This document shows, in pieces, positions 44,757 to 56,037 of a stretch of 64,000 nt of DNA (its first letter is position 1; each line of letters begins with the position of its first letter). Position numbers and translations under genes: made by a program. Origin of the DNA: Bacillota bacterium (GTDB taxonomy: Bacteria; Bacillota; Clostridia; Christensenellales; SZUA-584); assembly GCA_023416745.1 (NCBI GenBank), contig JAEZHF010000039.1, positions 1 through 64,000 on the forward strand. The letters are read 5' to 3'. Under the pieces are notes generated by a model, which was given only the letters and a program-made list of their open reading frames with translations, had not been told where the DNA came from and ran no database searches.

Positions 44757-44866
44757 TATCCACAAACTTATAAATTTCCAGAAACATTCCAAAAGGCAGA
44801 TGAGAAAGGCATTTTACGGAGTTATCCACTGTTTTTATATAGTTATCCACCGGAAATGGTGGATAA
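44757..44866. other. Cluster of four DnaA boxes
   Basis: TTATCCACA (44757-44765), TTATCCACT (44822-44830) and TTATCCACC (44843-44851) on the plus strand, and TTATCCACC on the minus strand (44858-44866). The last two form an inverted repeat around GGAAAT. The first matches the consensus box fully, the others at eight of nine positions. dnaA, dnaN and oriC-type neighbours are not in the window. It may be a DnaA-binding regulatory or titration site. Confidence 0.6.
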
Positions 44867-44934
44867 CTCAGGATATGGAGTCGATGAATGTGGACTGTAT
44901 AAAAATACATTTTCGAGTTGTCTACAGCAAATAA

Positions 44935-45299
44935 ACTCCCGGAAACTGCGGCTTTTTCGTTGATACAGGAGAGCAGTTCTGAGCTAAAAATAACACTGGA
45001 TGTTTTACTGCCATATCTATTTCTTTAAGCAGGACCCCTGCGATTTTCTTCCTCCGTGGCCTCAGCCTGTTTCTAGGGCTGAACGGGCGGCGGAGGGAGC
45101 GCACTGCTGAGAACAGGAGGGGGGGCGTGAGAAGCACCGGTGTACGGCACGAAGGATTCTTCGCTGCGCTCCGAATGACAGAAGGAAGTGGCATCGGCCT
45201 GTCTCTTGGCCTTAAACGGGCGGCGTACGCAGCATAAGGCTGAATGCAGGGATAGAGCGGGAGGGGGTGGAATTCCTCCCAACAAAATATCGTGGGAAG
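44935..45299. other. Gene-free stretch with a dispersed-repeat remnant
   Basis: No supported gene. Short frames are shadows. Contains the REP-like element at 45150-45181 and two GGGCTGAACGGGCGGC / GGCCTTAAACGGGCGGC-like GC-rich segments (about 45077 and 45210), which look like copies of one repeat. Confidence 0.45.
45150..45181. repeat. REP-like intergenic element
   Basis: GAAGGATTCTTCGCTGCGCT followed by CCGAATGACA. Read on the minus strand it gives the CHSERSEESF peptide that is often mis-annotated as protein in many bacterial genomes. It is a known type of dispersed palindromic repeat. Confidence 0.6.
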
Positions 45300-45330
45300 T
45301 AAAAGGCCGATGCGTTTCTGCACCAGCCTT
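45300..45330 (-). terminator. Terminator of ileS
   Basis: Minus strand AAGGCTGGTGC, loop, GCATCGGCCTT, then TTAC; arms at 45320-45330 and 45303-45313 with G-T wobble pairs. Confidence 0.6.
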
Positions 45331-45342
45331 GCCCCTGTTTGT

Positions 45343-48450
<3,108 letters not shown>

Positions 48451-48485
48451 GCGTGTCTCCTTGTATGGCCTTTTAAGCCGTATAA

Positions 48486-48751
48486 ATAAAAAAGCGCCTT
48501 GCCCGCCTGGGGCAAAAGACGCACGTCTTCCACGGTACCACCCAAAGCATGCCCGCTTAAAGTATGGGCATATCTTTTGCGCGTTGTAACGAGCGCGAAA
48601 CGTCCCGGCTTGCTCGATAAAATCTTTGAGCCGGAAGGCTGGCAGGTGATGACGTATCTGCCGCTGTGGTCGGGGCTTGCACCGTCTCCCCGCTCGCTGC
48701 GCCGCGCGCCGCAAACCGCCGTGTCCTGCGTCGAAGCCGCAAAATCTACGT
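48486..48751 (-). promoter_or_regulatory. T-box riboswitch of ileS
   Basis: Minus strand leader with the T-box core GGGTGGTACCGTGG (48530-48543), a stem I segment with AGCGAGCGGGG and GGTGCAAGCCCCG, and a likely Ile specifier ATC (48648-48650) followed by ACC. It ends in a terminator (TTGCCC/GGGCAA, 48499-48515, T-run to 48486). Uncharged tRNA-Ile binding would favour the antiterminator and read-through into ileS. Confidence 0.9.
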
Positions 48752-48757
48752 TTCACT

Positions 48758-48786
48758 ATTATAAGCGCTAAAAATGCGTTTGTAAA
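48758..48786 (-). promoter_or_regulatory. Predicted sigma-A promoter of the ileS leader
   Basis: Minus strand -35 TTTACA (48781-48786), 17 bp, -10 TATAAT (48758-48763). Places the RNA start near 48751. Confidence 0.65.
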
Positions 48787-48884
48787 GAACGAGGTTGAAG
48801 CGATTTGAATCAACTACGACTTGTTATATAATAACATATAACCGGGTTGATAATTGCGGATAATAGCTTTGGAGGAGAAACCAT

Positions 48885-50360
48885 ATGTTTAATACCAATC
48901 AAAAAAATCTTATTGGCTGGAATATGGAAAACAGCTATGCTAAGCTTCCCCAAGTTTATTATAACCGCCAGCACCCCAATGCGGTAAATGCCCCGGAAAT
49001 GGTTGTACTTAATGCGCCGTTGGCTGGAATGCTGGGTCTGGATGCAAAGGCGCTTGGGACTGGGGAGGGTGTCTCAGTTTTGTCGGGAAATGCTGTCCCG
49101 CCTGGATCTGAACCGCTGGCTCAAGCCTATGCGGGGCATCAATTCGGGCATTTTACGATGCTGGGAGATGGGCGGGCGCTGCTTCTGGGGGAACAAATAA
49201 CCCCGCGCGGAGAGAGATTTGATATCCAGCTGAAGGGCTCAGGAAAAACGCCGTATTCACGGCGGGGTGACGGCCGAGCCGCGCTCGGTCCGATGCTTCG
49301 GGAATATATCATCAGCGAAGCAATGCATGCGCTGGGCATACCAACCACCCGCAGCCTTTGCGTGGTAAAAACGGGTGAGCCGGTTTTCCGCGATACCGTT
49401 CAACCCGGTGCTGTGCTGGCGCGTGTGGCTTCAAGCCATATCCGCGTCGGAACGTTTGAGTATGCCGCCAGATGGGCCAGTTATGAGGAACTGAAGGCGT
49501 TGGCTGACTATACGCTGAGCCGCCATTTTCCTGAGGCCAATGAGGATGGCAATCGATATATCGCGCTGTTGAGAGAGGTGATAAGACGTCAGGCGCTTCT
49601 CATCGCCAATTGGCAGATGGTTGGGTTTATCCATGGCGTGATGAATACCGATAACATGGCTGTGAGCGGAGAAACCATCGACTACGGACCCTGTGCTTTT
49701 ATGGATGTCTACAACGCTAAAACCGTATTCAGCTCAATCGATATTCACGGACGTTATGCATATGGTAACCAGCCAGTTATCGCTGAATGGGACCTTGCGC
49801 GCTTTGCAGAAACGTTGCTCCCCTTGCTTCATGACGGTCAGGAGCAGGCTGTTGGCCTGGCCCAGGAGGAGCTTTCAAAATTCGGCAATCTTTTTCACAG
49901 CCATTGGCTTTCCGGCATGAGGGCGAAGCTGGGTCTTTTTAACGAAGAGCCGGAGGATGAAACATTAATAGAGCAGCTCCTCAACATAATGCAGGAGCAC
50001 AAGGCCGACTATACGAATACTTTCAGAAGCCTGACCTTAGGCACTCAGGAGCAGGATGAGTATTTCAGTACCGAGGAATTTCAGCACTGGAAAAATATGT
50101 GGACAGAGCGGCTAGACAGGCAACCGGAATCTAAGACGCAATCTCAGCAGCTGATGCGAGATTCAAACCCTGCTCTGATTCCCCGAAACCACCGTGTTGA
50201 AGAGGCGCTGGACGCCGCAGTGCAGCAAAACGACTACAGTGTTATGGAGCGGCTGCTTGGTGTGTTGTCAAACCCCTACGCATACACCTGTGATCATGAG
50301 GCATATGCGCAGCCGTCGGGACCTTCAGTCCGTCCGTATCGGACTTTCTGTGGTACTTGA
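48885..50360 (+). CDS. selO: Protein adenylyltransferase SelO (YdiU/UPF0061 family)
   Basis: The 491-residue protein has the SelO pseudokinase sequence: [83 protein letters not shown], and the C-terminal YRTFCGT. SelO transfers AMP to Ser/Thr/Tyr of target proteins, linked to redox stress. Length is normal. The C-terminal -CGT keeps the cysteine, not selenocysteine, as in most bacteria. TTGGAGGAG precedes the ATG. It is monocistronic. Confidence 0.93.
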   Translation: MFNTNQKNLIGWNMENSYAKLPQVYYNRQHPNAVNAPEMVVLNAPLAGMLGLDAKALGTGEGVSVLSGNAVPPGSEPLAQAYAGHQFGHFTMLGDGRALLLGEQITPRGERFDIQLKGSGKTPYSRRGDGRAALGPMLREYIISEAMHALGIPTTRSLCVVKTGEPVFRDTVQPGAVLARVASSHIRVGTFEYAARWASYEELKALADYTLSRHFPEANEDGNRYIALLREVIRRQALLIANWQMVGFIHGVMNTDNMAVSGETIDYGPCAFMDVYNAKTVFSSIDIHGRYAYGNQPVIAEWDLARFAETLLPLLHDGQEQAVGLAQEELSKFGNLFHSHWLSGMRAKLGLFNEEPEDETLIEQLLNIMQEHKADYTNTFRSLTLGTQEQDEYFSTEEFQHWKNMWTERLDRQPESKTQSQQLMRDSNPALIPRNHRVEEALDAAVQQNDYSVMERLLGVLSNPYAYTCDHEAYAQPSGPSVRPYRTFCGT

Positions 50361-50396
50361 CATTTTTTGCGTAAATGAGACGGGGTCGTGGCTCTG

Positions 50397-51659
50397 TTAT
50401 GAGTCATCTTCCGACAGTCTGACAAACAGCGAGAAGTACACGGCCTGATGCTTTAATACAATGCCGTTATTATGAATGAGCAGGCTGTATTTGCCCGCTT
50501 TGTCCGGCGGGGTTGAGGAGATGAGCGAAGCATAGTCGGGCGGGCTGCTGCCGTCGTCCGCGTCCAGCGAGACCCAGAAAACCTCGTCGTTATCCTCCAA
50601 CCCGTGAATTTCAATGTCGGAGGCACGACTCACTTCCACAGCCCAGCGGTAACTGTTGTTGTTCCTCCAGACGGCCTCCACACCAAGCTGCTCACTGAGC
50701 ATAAAGGAATGCAATACCGCTTCCTCTCCGTTTGCGCGGACGGTGAGCGGGTTTGTACCGATAATTTCATTCACTGTTTCAATACTGTCATTACTGCGCA
50801 TCGGCGCATACGAGTAAACCGTCCATATCTCGTTGGGTTGACCCGCCCAGACATATGGCTTGGATGAGCCCAGAACACTGAAACTGAACAGGTCGGAGCG
50901 CCAGTCGTCATACAGCGCCCCGTCATGGCTGTAAAACCCGATGCCCTTGACCCAGGTTTGGCCGTCTGCTACCAGTATGTAACCGTCTGTGGTCTCAATG
51001 CCATCCGCCCAGCCCTTTTTTTCAGATACGAAAGGAATGTTGGGAAAGCTTTGGGATACTGTCTGCCCGTCGGCGAACTCAGCAGTCACATAGTCCAGCA
51101 TGACGACACCGTTATCCCAGCCGATTGACGTACCATAGGCGATGGTGTGGTTTTTAAACAGCGTGAAGTTGAGGCTCCAGCAATCGCTGTTTTGTGTGCG
51201 ATAGGTGATGCTGCCGTTATCGAAATAGAAAAGCTCGGTATAAACTTCTCCATCAGACAGCGTGTGCCCGCAGATCAACGCACCCTGCTCGAAGGGGACG
51301 GCAGCGTTCAACACGAACTGCTCCGGGCCGGACAGGGCGAGGCGGTCGTCCGCACCTTCCTGCAGGGACAGTTCCGTATTCAGCGCTTTCGCAAACGGCT
51401 TCAGAGCCGCCGCGCTGGTTTCGTTGTCCGCGTAATCCTGAACGATAACATATTTCTCAGCTTGGGTTTGCGGAAGTGCGCTTTGGTCAAGCTGATTCGA
51501 TGGTGCGGGAAGGCCGGGGCTATCACCGGAACCGGAGGGTTCGGGCATAACGGAAGGCGAGGGGGGTGCTGCCGAAACGGCGGCATTGTGCGGCGCACAG
51601 CTTGCCATAATGCCGCCAAGCAAAACAAAAGCCAGCGCAATGAAAACACATTTCTTCAT
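50397..51659 (-). CDS. Putative lipoprotein of unknown function
   Basis: From ATG 51659 (GGAGG upstream) the product is 420 residues: signal peptide with lipobox IMASC (about Cys20), a Pro/Ser-rich linker, then a soluble domain of mainly beta-type sequence. I recognise no catalytic motif or family. A repeated theme of Trp/Tyr-rich strands (YVWAGQPNEIWTVYSY) may hint at a beta-propeller-like or carbohydrate-contact surface, which is a guess. Downstream end lies 37 bases from selO, convergent. Confidence 0.65.
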   Translation of the reverse strand: MKKCVFIALAFVLLGGIMASCAPHNAAVSAAPPSPSVMPEPSGSGDSPGLPAPSNQLDQSALPQTQAEKYVIVQDYADNETSAAALKPFAKALNTELSLQEGADDRLALSGPEQFVLNAAVPFEQGALICGHTLSDGEVYTELFYFDNGSITYRTQNSDCWSLNFTLFKNHTIAYGTSIGWDNGVVMLDYVTAEFADGQTVSQSFPNIPFVSEKKGWADGIETTDGYILVADGQTWVKGIGFYSHDGALYDDWRSDLFSFSVLGSSKPYVWAGQPNEIWTVYSYAPMRSNDSIETVNEIIGTNPLTVRANGEEAVLHSFMLSEQLGVEAVWRNNNSYRWAVEVSRASDIEIHGLEDNDEVFWVSLDADDGSSPPDYASLISSTPPDKAGKYSLLIHNNGIVLKHQAVYFSLFVRLSEDDS

Positions 51660-51748
51660 GGGGAGTACCCTCCGAAACAAGCATTCCAACACCACCGGCT
51701 AAGCATATCTGGAAATATAATAAAACAATACCAGCCAAATTGTCAATG

Positions 51749-51777
51749 AAAAAGCCCTCCCGTTACTGGAAGGGCTT
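51749..51777 (-). terminator. Terminator of the 51803 lipoprotein gene
   Basis: Minus strand AAGCCCTTCC, loop, GGGAGGGCTT, then TTTC; arms 51771-51777 and 51752-51758, T-run at 51753-51749. Confidence 0.75.
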
Positions 51778-51802
51778 GACTCATGCCTGAACGTTTATCC
51801 GA

Positions 51803-52636
51803 TTATTCGGTTTCCGTGGGCGTATACTCGAAGTTGAGCTCTGTTCCGTCCGATGTCTTTCCGGTGATGGTGGTGCCGTTGACGCTGAACCACTCGTCGC
51901 AGGAAGTGGGGAAGTCGGGACCTTCGCTGCCGGTGAGGGCGGCGGGCTTGTCCGTATCCGAAGAAATACCGATTGTGCCGTTTTCACCGTCCACAGCGAT
52001 CATGTAAACCGAGGCGGTGCCGTCTTCGTTGAGGAAATAATACTGCCCGACGTAACCGAACGATGTTTTGTGGTACTCGGAGTAGATATCGTCAGTACCA
52101 TCTGTGCTGCCCGTGCAGACGAGCGCGTCCGCCGCGGCATCGTATGTGCCTGTGAATACGAGTTTCTGAACCGTGCCTTCTGTGTCGGTTGAAGTATACT
52201 CCACCGTATAGGAATTGCCGTTCTCAGTATATTTCACATCAGTGGCGCCCATAAAACCGAGACCCGCCTGCACGGATTCCTGACCCATACCGAATAGGCT
52301 GGCCGGCAAAAGCGCCAGATCGATCATGGCTACGCCCATAAATGAGAGCACGGCCAAGCCGACATCGGGATTGTTGCTCATGCCATCAGTAATTTTGCCG
52401 ATAACAACGTTCTTGGCTTCCAGATATGCAGCGTAGGATTCTGCGGCAGTCCCGCCCGCCCCGCTATTGTTTGCGGGAGCTTCAGCCGGTTCGTCCGCAG
52501 GCGCTTCGGCTGTTTCCTGAGCCGGCGAATCTTCGTCGGCGGGAAGCAGATCAACCGGATTTTTAGGAGCGCCGCAGCCTGTAAACAGCGCGGCCAGAAA
52601 AATCATGGCCAGCAGCAGTGATATAATTTTCTTCAT
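51803..52636 (-). CDS. Putative lipoprotein of unknown function
   Basis: From ATG 52636 (GGAGG upstream) the product is 277 residues: signal peptide with lipobox LFTGC (Cys20), an Ala/Glu/Pro-rich linker to about residue 63, then a soluble domain. One hydrophobic helix-like stretch (VGLAVLSFMGVAMIDLALLPASLFGMG) lies near 95-120, followed by a beta-rich region with many Thr/Asp. No family recognised. A perfect inverted repeat overlaps its promoter region. Confidence 0.65.
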   Translation of the reverse strand: MKKIISLLLAMIFLAALFTGCGAPKNPVDLLPADEDSPAQETAEAPADEPAEAPANNSGAGGTAAESYAAYLEAKNVVIGKITDGMSNNPDVGLAVLSFMGVAMIDLALLPASLFGMGQESVQAGLGFMGATDVKYTENGNSYTVEYTSTDTEGTVQKLVFTGTYDAAADALVCTGSTDGTDDIYSEYHKTSFGYVGQYYFLNEDGTASVYMIAVDGENGTIGISSDTDKPAALTGSEGPDFPTSCDEWFSVNGTTITGKTSDGTELNFEYTPTETE

Positions 52637-52668
52637 TCTAAATCCTCCAAAACCATTTGTAATTATAT

Positions 52669-52694
52669 ATATCGTTCGTTTGTCCAAACGATAT
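52669..52694. promoter_or_regulatory. Inverted repeat, candidate TetR-type operator
   Basis: ATATCGTT (52669-52676) and AACGATAT (52687-52694) are exact complements, and inside them CGTTTG-TC-CAAACG (52677-52690) is a second perfect repeat. It overlaps a TATAAT-like -10 on the minus strand, upstream of the lipoprotein start at 52636. Confidence 0.45.
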
Positions 52695-52791
52695 GACGCG
52701 ATTCATAGATACTACCATATTACCTGGTTGAAACACAACCTATACAACCGGAAAAAGATAAAAATATTGGAAATCAATCAGAAAATTTGTA

Positions 52792-52820
52792 TTGTCTTTT
52801 CAACATCATTGTGATAATAT
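52792..52820 (+). promoter_or_regulatory. Predicted promoter of the 52.8-kb leader
   Basis: -35 TTGTCT (52792-52797), 17 bp, -10 TAATAT (52815-52820). RNA would start near 52827. Confidence 0.45.
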
Positions 52821-52826
52821 TCACAT

Positions 52827-52990
52827 GTAATGCGGCGCAAGATGCGTTCTGCGCCCTGTCGCTTTAACCAAATAAACTGATCTGACGATACAGACGCTCA
52901 TATGGTCTTAGTCGAAAGGCAAGTTGCATACAGATTGGCTCATGTCAGCCGATGATTTTGTATTTTCAACCTGCCTTGGGCAGGTTTTTT
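52827..52990 (+). promoter_or_regulatory. Candidate leader RNA with terminator (riboswitch-like or small RNA)
   Basis: About 165 bases between the promoter and a strong terminator (ACCTGCC-TTG-GGCAGGT, 52970-52986, then TTTTT) that ends 74 bases before the binding-protein start at 53064. It contains a GGCGCA/TGCGCC hairpin (about 52834-52855), TCTG/CAGA and GGCT/AGCC pairs. The layout is that of an attenuated leader. I do not see TPP, guanidine-I, purine, SAM or ZTP aptamer signatures. Confidence 0.4.
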
Positions 52991-53063
52991 GATTGGCGCG
53001 GCGGCACAAACCTGCAGATTAACATGATTAACCGGAGCCGGATGGCTCGGAAAGGGATTTGAT

Positions 53064-54017
53064 ATGAAGAGACTACTGTTATTTGCAATGGCGCTGATGA
53101 TGGCGCTGGCAATGATGGCCGCATGCGGCAAAGCCGAGGCGCCCGCCGCGACGGCAGAGCCGGTGGCTGCAGCCACACTGGCCGGCCCCACCGGTATGGG
53201 TATGATACAGCTGTTCGACAACCCGGCGTACGATATCGCGCTGCAGGCGAGCCCGGACGAGATCACGCCCAAAATCATCAGCGGCGAAGTGTCCGTGGCG
53301 ACGATACCGTCCAACCTGGCGGCGGTGCTGTACAACAAGATGAAGGGCGGCATCTCCATCGTGGCGGTGAACACGATGGGCGTGCTGTATATCCTAGAGA
53401 ACGGCGATACGGTCAGCAGCATCGATGACCTTGCGGGCAAGACGGTATATGCCACCGGCCAGGGCTCCACACCGGAATACGCGCTGAACAAGATACTGTC
53501 CGCCAATGGCCTTGAAAACGTGACCGTGGAATATATGGGCGCACATGCCGACCTTGCGAACGCGATGGCGGCGGGTGAGGTGAAGCTGGCGCTGCTGCCC
53601 GAGCCGTTTGTGTCTACCGTGCTCGCGAAGAATCCGGACGTGAAGGTGAAGATCGACATCAATGCGGAGTGGCAGAAGATTTTCGGCGCGGATGCGGGTA
53701 TGCCCATGGGCGTGACGGTGGTGTCCAATGAGTTTGCGGCGAACAAGGCCGCCATGGATAAACTGATCGCGGACTACCGCAAGTCGGTGGAATATGTAAC
53801 GACGGACACGGATGCAGCAGCTGCGGACATCGTGGCGCAGGGTATCGTGGGGGCGGAGCCCATCGCCAAGGCAGCCATACCGCGCTGCGGCATCTCCTTT
53901 ATCACGGGAGAGGCGTGCAAGGCGATACTGGACGACTATTTCGCGGTGATGTTCGAAAGCAATCCGGATTCGCTGGGCGGCGCGATACCCGACGACGCGA
54001 TATATTATATGCCGTAA
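53064..54017 (+). CDS. NMT1/ThiY-like ABC transporter substrate-binding lipoprotein (orphan)
   Basis: The 317-residue protein has a signal peptide with lipobox MMAAC (about Cys21), a short Ala/Pro linker, and a type II binding fold of the NMT1/SsuA-like group (GPTGMGMIQL start, SGEVSVATIPSNLAAVLYNK, then GKTVYATGQGSTPEYAL and EVKLALLPEPFV). Related proteins bind thiamine precursors, sulfonates or aromatic/other small molecules. No ATPase or permease gene is adjacent, so it must use a partner elsewhere or serve sensing. A leader-like RNA precedes it. Confidence 0.82.
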   Translation: MKRLLLFAMALMMALAMMAACGKAEAPAATAEPVAAATLAGPTGMGMIQLFDNPAYDIALQASPDEITPKIISGEVSVATIPSNLAAVLYNKMKGGISIVAVNTMGVLYILENGDTVSSIDDLAGKTVYATGQGSTPEYALNKILSANGLENVTVEYMGAHADLANAMAAGEVKLALLPEPFVSTVLAKNPDVKVKIDINAEWQKIFGADAGMPMGVTVVSNEFAANKAAMDKLIADYRKSVEYVTTDTDAAAADIVAQGIVGAEPIAKAAIPRCGISFITGEACKAILDDYFAVMFESNPDSLGGAIPDDAIYYMP

Positions 54018-54042
54018 TTTGGGAGATGCAGTGTTGAAAGAG

Positions 54043-54067
54043 GCCGGACAAAAGCTCCGGCTTTTTT
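54043..54067 (+). terminator. Terminator of the orphan binding-protein gene
   Basis: GCCGGA (54043-54048), loop, TCCGGC (54056-54061), then T6. Confidence 0.85.
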
Positions 54068-54139
54068 CATATGCCGCCGTAACGGCTGAAACGAAAGCGA
54101 ATCGCGTATTTACGACACCTTTTGAGGACTCGTCATGGT

Positions 54140-54168
54140 TTGACTTTTCAGACCTGTTACTATAAAAT
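54140..54168 (+). promoter_or_regulatory. Predicted sigma-A promoter of the 54222 gene
   Basis: TTGACT (54140-54145), 17 bp, TAAAAT (54163-54168); about 55 bases before the TTG start. Confidence 0.55.
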
Positions 54169-54221
54169 GTACTCTATATGAGAATTGAAGACATACGTTT
54201 TATGACAAGGAGGAAAACGTT

Positions 54222-55907
54222 TTGAAAAAGTATATATCGGCAGTTCTGGTGCTGACGCTGGTGCTGACCACACTGCTGGCGGGCTTTAGCGCTCCTGCGC
54301 TGGCGGCGGCAAATGTGGATTTCAGCGTGACGCCGGGCGTTTCGGAATTGCTCAAGGGCGGCGATGTTAAATTCAGCTTTGGTATAAAGAATAATGAAGG
54401 AACAGACTTGTCTGATTGCGCTATTTATTATAATGGTTCAGAACAAGAAGGTATCGGAAACATTCCTGCTGGGCAAAATGCTAATGGCGAATTTACCATG
54501 AATGTCAAGGACGATATGCTGGGGGAAACGCTGACGTTCAAACTCATGTCTGGTGGTGCCAGCGGAACAGAACTTAAGACAACCACCGCTAAAGTGGCCA
54601 AAAAGACCGCGTCCATTCAGCTGGATGTGAGCGTAAAAGCGGACAAGGAAATCGCGGCAGCGGGCGAGACGGTGAAGTTCACATTCAAGCTGGAGAACAA
54701 CGGCGAAGCCACCGCGTCCGACATCGTGGTGAAGGCGCCCAGCCTCAACGGCGGCAAGCAGCTCAAGGACAAGTTTAAGCTCGAATCCGGTAAGGATTTC
54801 TCTTTCTCCTATACACATACGATGACGTCCAGCGATCTGACGGTGACGCCGGAGATCACCTTTACGGCCAACGAAGCCCCGCAAAAGGTGACGAAGCCCG
54901 CCATAACGGTGACGCTGGCCAAGCTTGAAGTGAAGGTGGAGCTGTCGGTGGACAACGACAAACCGCAGCCGGGCGAAGAGGTCACGTTCACGTTCAAGGT
55001 CACCAACAGCGGCAACATGTCCTACAAGCACATGAAGGTGTATATGAACGGTGAAGAGGTGGAGTTTCCCACCAGCCGTTTGAAGCCGGGCGACTCGCCT
55101 TCGCAGACATATAAGCGTTCGTTCGAAGCCTCCACCGATGTTTCGTTCTCCATCACGATGGATAATCAGAACGATGAGCAAAAGAGCGTGACGTCCAATA
55201 CCATTAAGATCGAACTGCCGGTGGATTCCTCCGTCGTGAATGAAAAGGTCAGGCTCACCATGGAGGTGGACAGACCGCAGCTGACGTCTGCCGGCACCGT
55301 CAACTTCTCGGGCTATGTGACCAACGCCACTGAATACGAGCTGCAGAACGTGCAGGTGAACGAAGCGACCCTGGGCAATGTTTACAGCGTGTCCGCACTC
55401 GAGGCGGGCGGACAGGACCCGATCGAATGGTCCGCCGACATCAACGAGACGACGACGTATAGCTTTATACTGACGGCCACCGACAAGGACGGCAATAATT
55501 ATACCATCAATGCGGAGCCCATCACGGTCTCCGTGCAATCGGTAGAGCCCACTCCCACCAACATCGTCGACGATGCCGCGGACGTAACGGAAGGACAGGT
55601 GCTGGATGGCGGCAAAGCGCCGTTTGACTGGAGCAAGTTCTTCCTGATACTCGCCATCGTGCTGGTGGTGCTGATCATCGGTGTGGGCGCGGCGCTCATC
55701 GTGCTGTGGAAGAAGGGCAAAACAGGCGGCGGCAGGCCGACGGGAGGAAGACCGTCCGGCAGGCCAGCTTCCGGCAGACCGGCGCCGCGGACATCGCCTT
55801 CGTCTTCGGCGGTGCGCAAAAAGCCTTCGTCAGGCTCGTACGGGCGTGGCGGCGGGCCGCGCAAGCCGAGCGGAAACAACAGCTACCGCGACCGGAATAA
55901 CTTCTGA
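54222..55907 (+). CDS. Exported membrane-anchored protein with Ig-like (CARDB-type) repeats
   Basis: The 561-residue protein starts at TTG 54222 (AAGGAGG upstream). It has a signal peptide (to about 27, ALAAANVDF), four beta-sandwich-like repeats of about 100 residues (each opening V.L.V..D...PGEEVTFTFKVTNSG-like), one membrane helix (about 470-493) and a basic tail of Arg/Pro/Gly repeats (RPTGGRPSGRPASGRP ... GGGPRKPSG). The repeats resemble CARDB/DUF11 adhesion-type domains. The cytoplasmic tail could contact nucleic acid or acidic lipid. Function unknown; a surface or wall scaffold is the best guess. Confidence 0.72.
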   Translation: MKKYISAVLVLTLVLTTLLAGFSAPALAAANVDFSVTPGVSELLKGGDVKFSFGIKNNEGTDLSDCAIYYNGSEQEGIGNIPAGQNANGEFTMNVKDDMLGETLTFKLMSGGASGTELKTTTAKVAKKTASIQLDVSVKADKEIAAAGETVKFTFKLENNGEATASDIVVKAPSLNGGKQLKDKFKLESGKDFSFSYTHTMTSSDLTVTPEITFTANEAPQKVTKPAITVTLAKLEVKVELSVDNDKPQPGEEVTFTFKVTNSGNMSYKHMKVYMNGEEVEFPTSRLKPGDSPSQTYKRSFEASTDVSFSITMDNQNDEQKSVTSNTIKIELPVDSSVVNEKVRLTMEVDRPQLTSAGTVNFSGYVTNATEYELQNVQVNEATLGNVYSVSALEAGGQDPIEWSADINETTTYSFILTATDKDGNNYTINAEPITVSVQSVEPTPTNIVDDAADVTEGQVLDGGKAPFDWSKFFLILAIVLVVLIIGVGAALIVLWKKGKTGGGRPTGGRPSGRPASGRPAPRTSPSSSAVRKKPSSGSYGRGGGPRKPSGNNSYRDRNNF

Positions 55908-55929
55908 AGCGGACCAAAGCGAATGAAGA

Positions 55930-55957
55930 AAGCCGGCGCTCACAGTAGCGCCGGCTT
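55930..55957 (+). terminator. Terminator after the Ig-like repeat gene
   Basis: AAGCCGGCGCT (55930-55940) and its exact complement (55947-55957) with loop CACAGT, followed by GTTATATTT. Confidence 0.75.
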
Positions 55958-56037
55958 GTTATATTTATAGGGCTGCATTCTGACAGGGCGAAACGTATCA
56001 GCGGACTATTGAATTAAGGGAGGCGTTTGGTTACAAT

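Noticed and set aside
45073..45285. 70-codon ORF reading CHSERSEESF on the minus strand
   Set aside because: This peptide is a well-known false translation of a dispersed palindromic repeat.
52827..52990. TPP or guanidine-I riboswitch before the NMT1-type gene
   Set aside because: The conserved sequences of these aptamers were not found; kept only as an unassigned leader.
54438..55538. 366-codon ORF antisense to the Ig-like repeat gene
   Set aside because: Low-complexity shadow; the plus-strand gene has signal peptide, helix, promoter and terminator.
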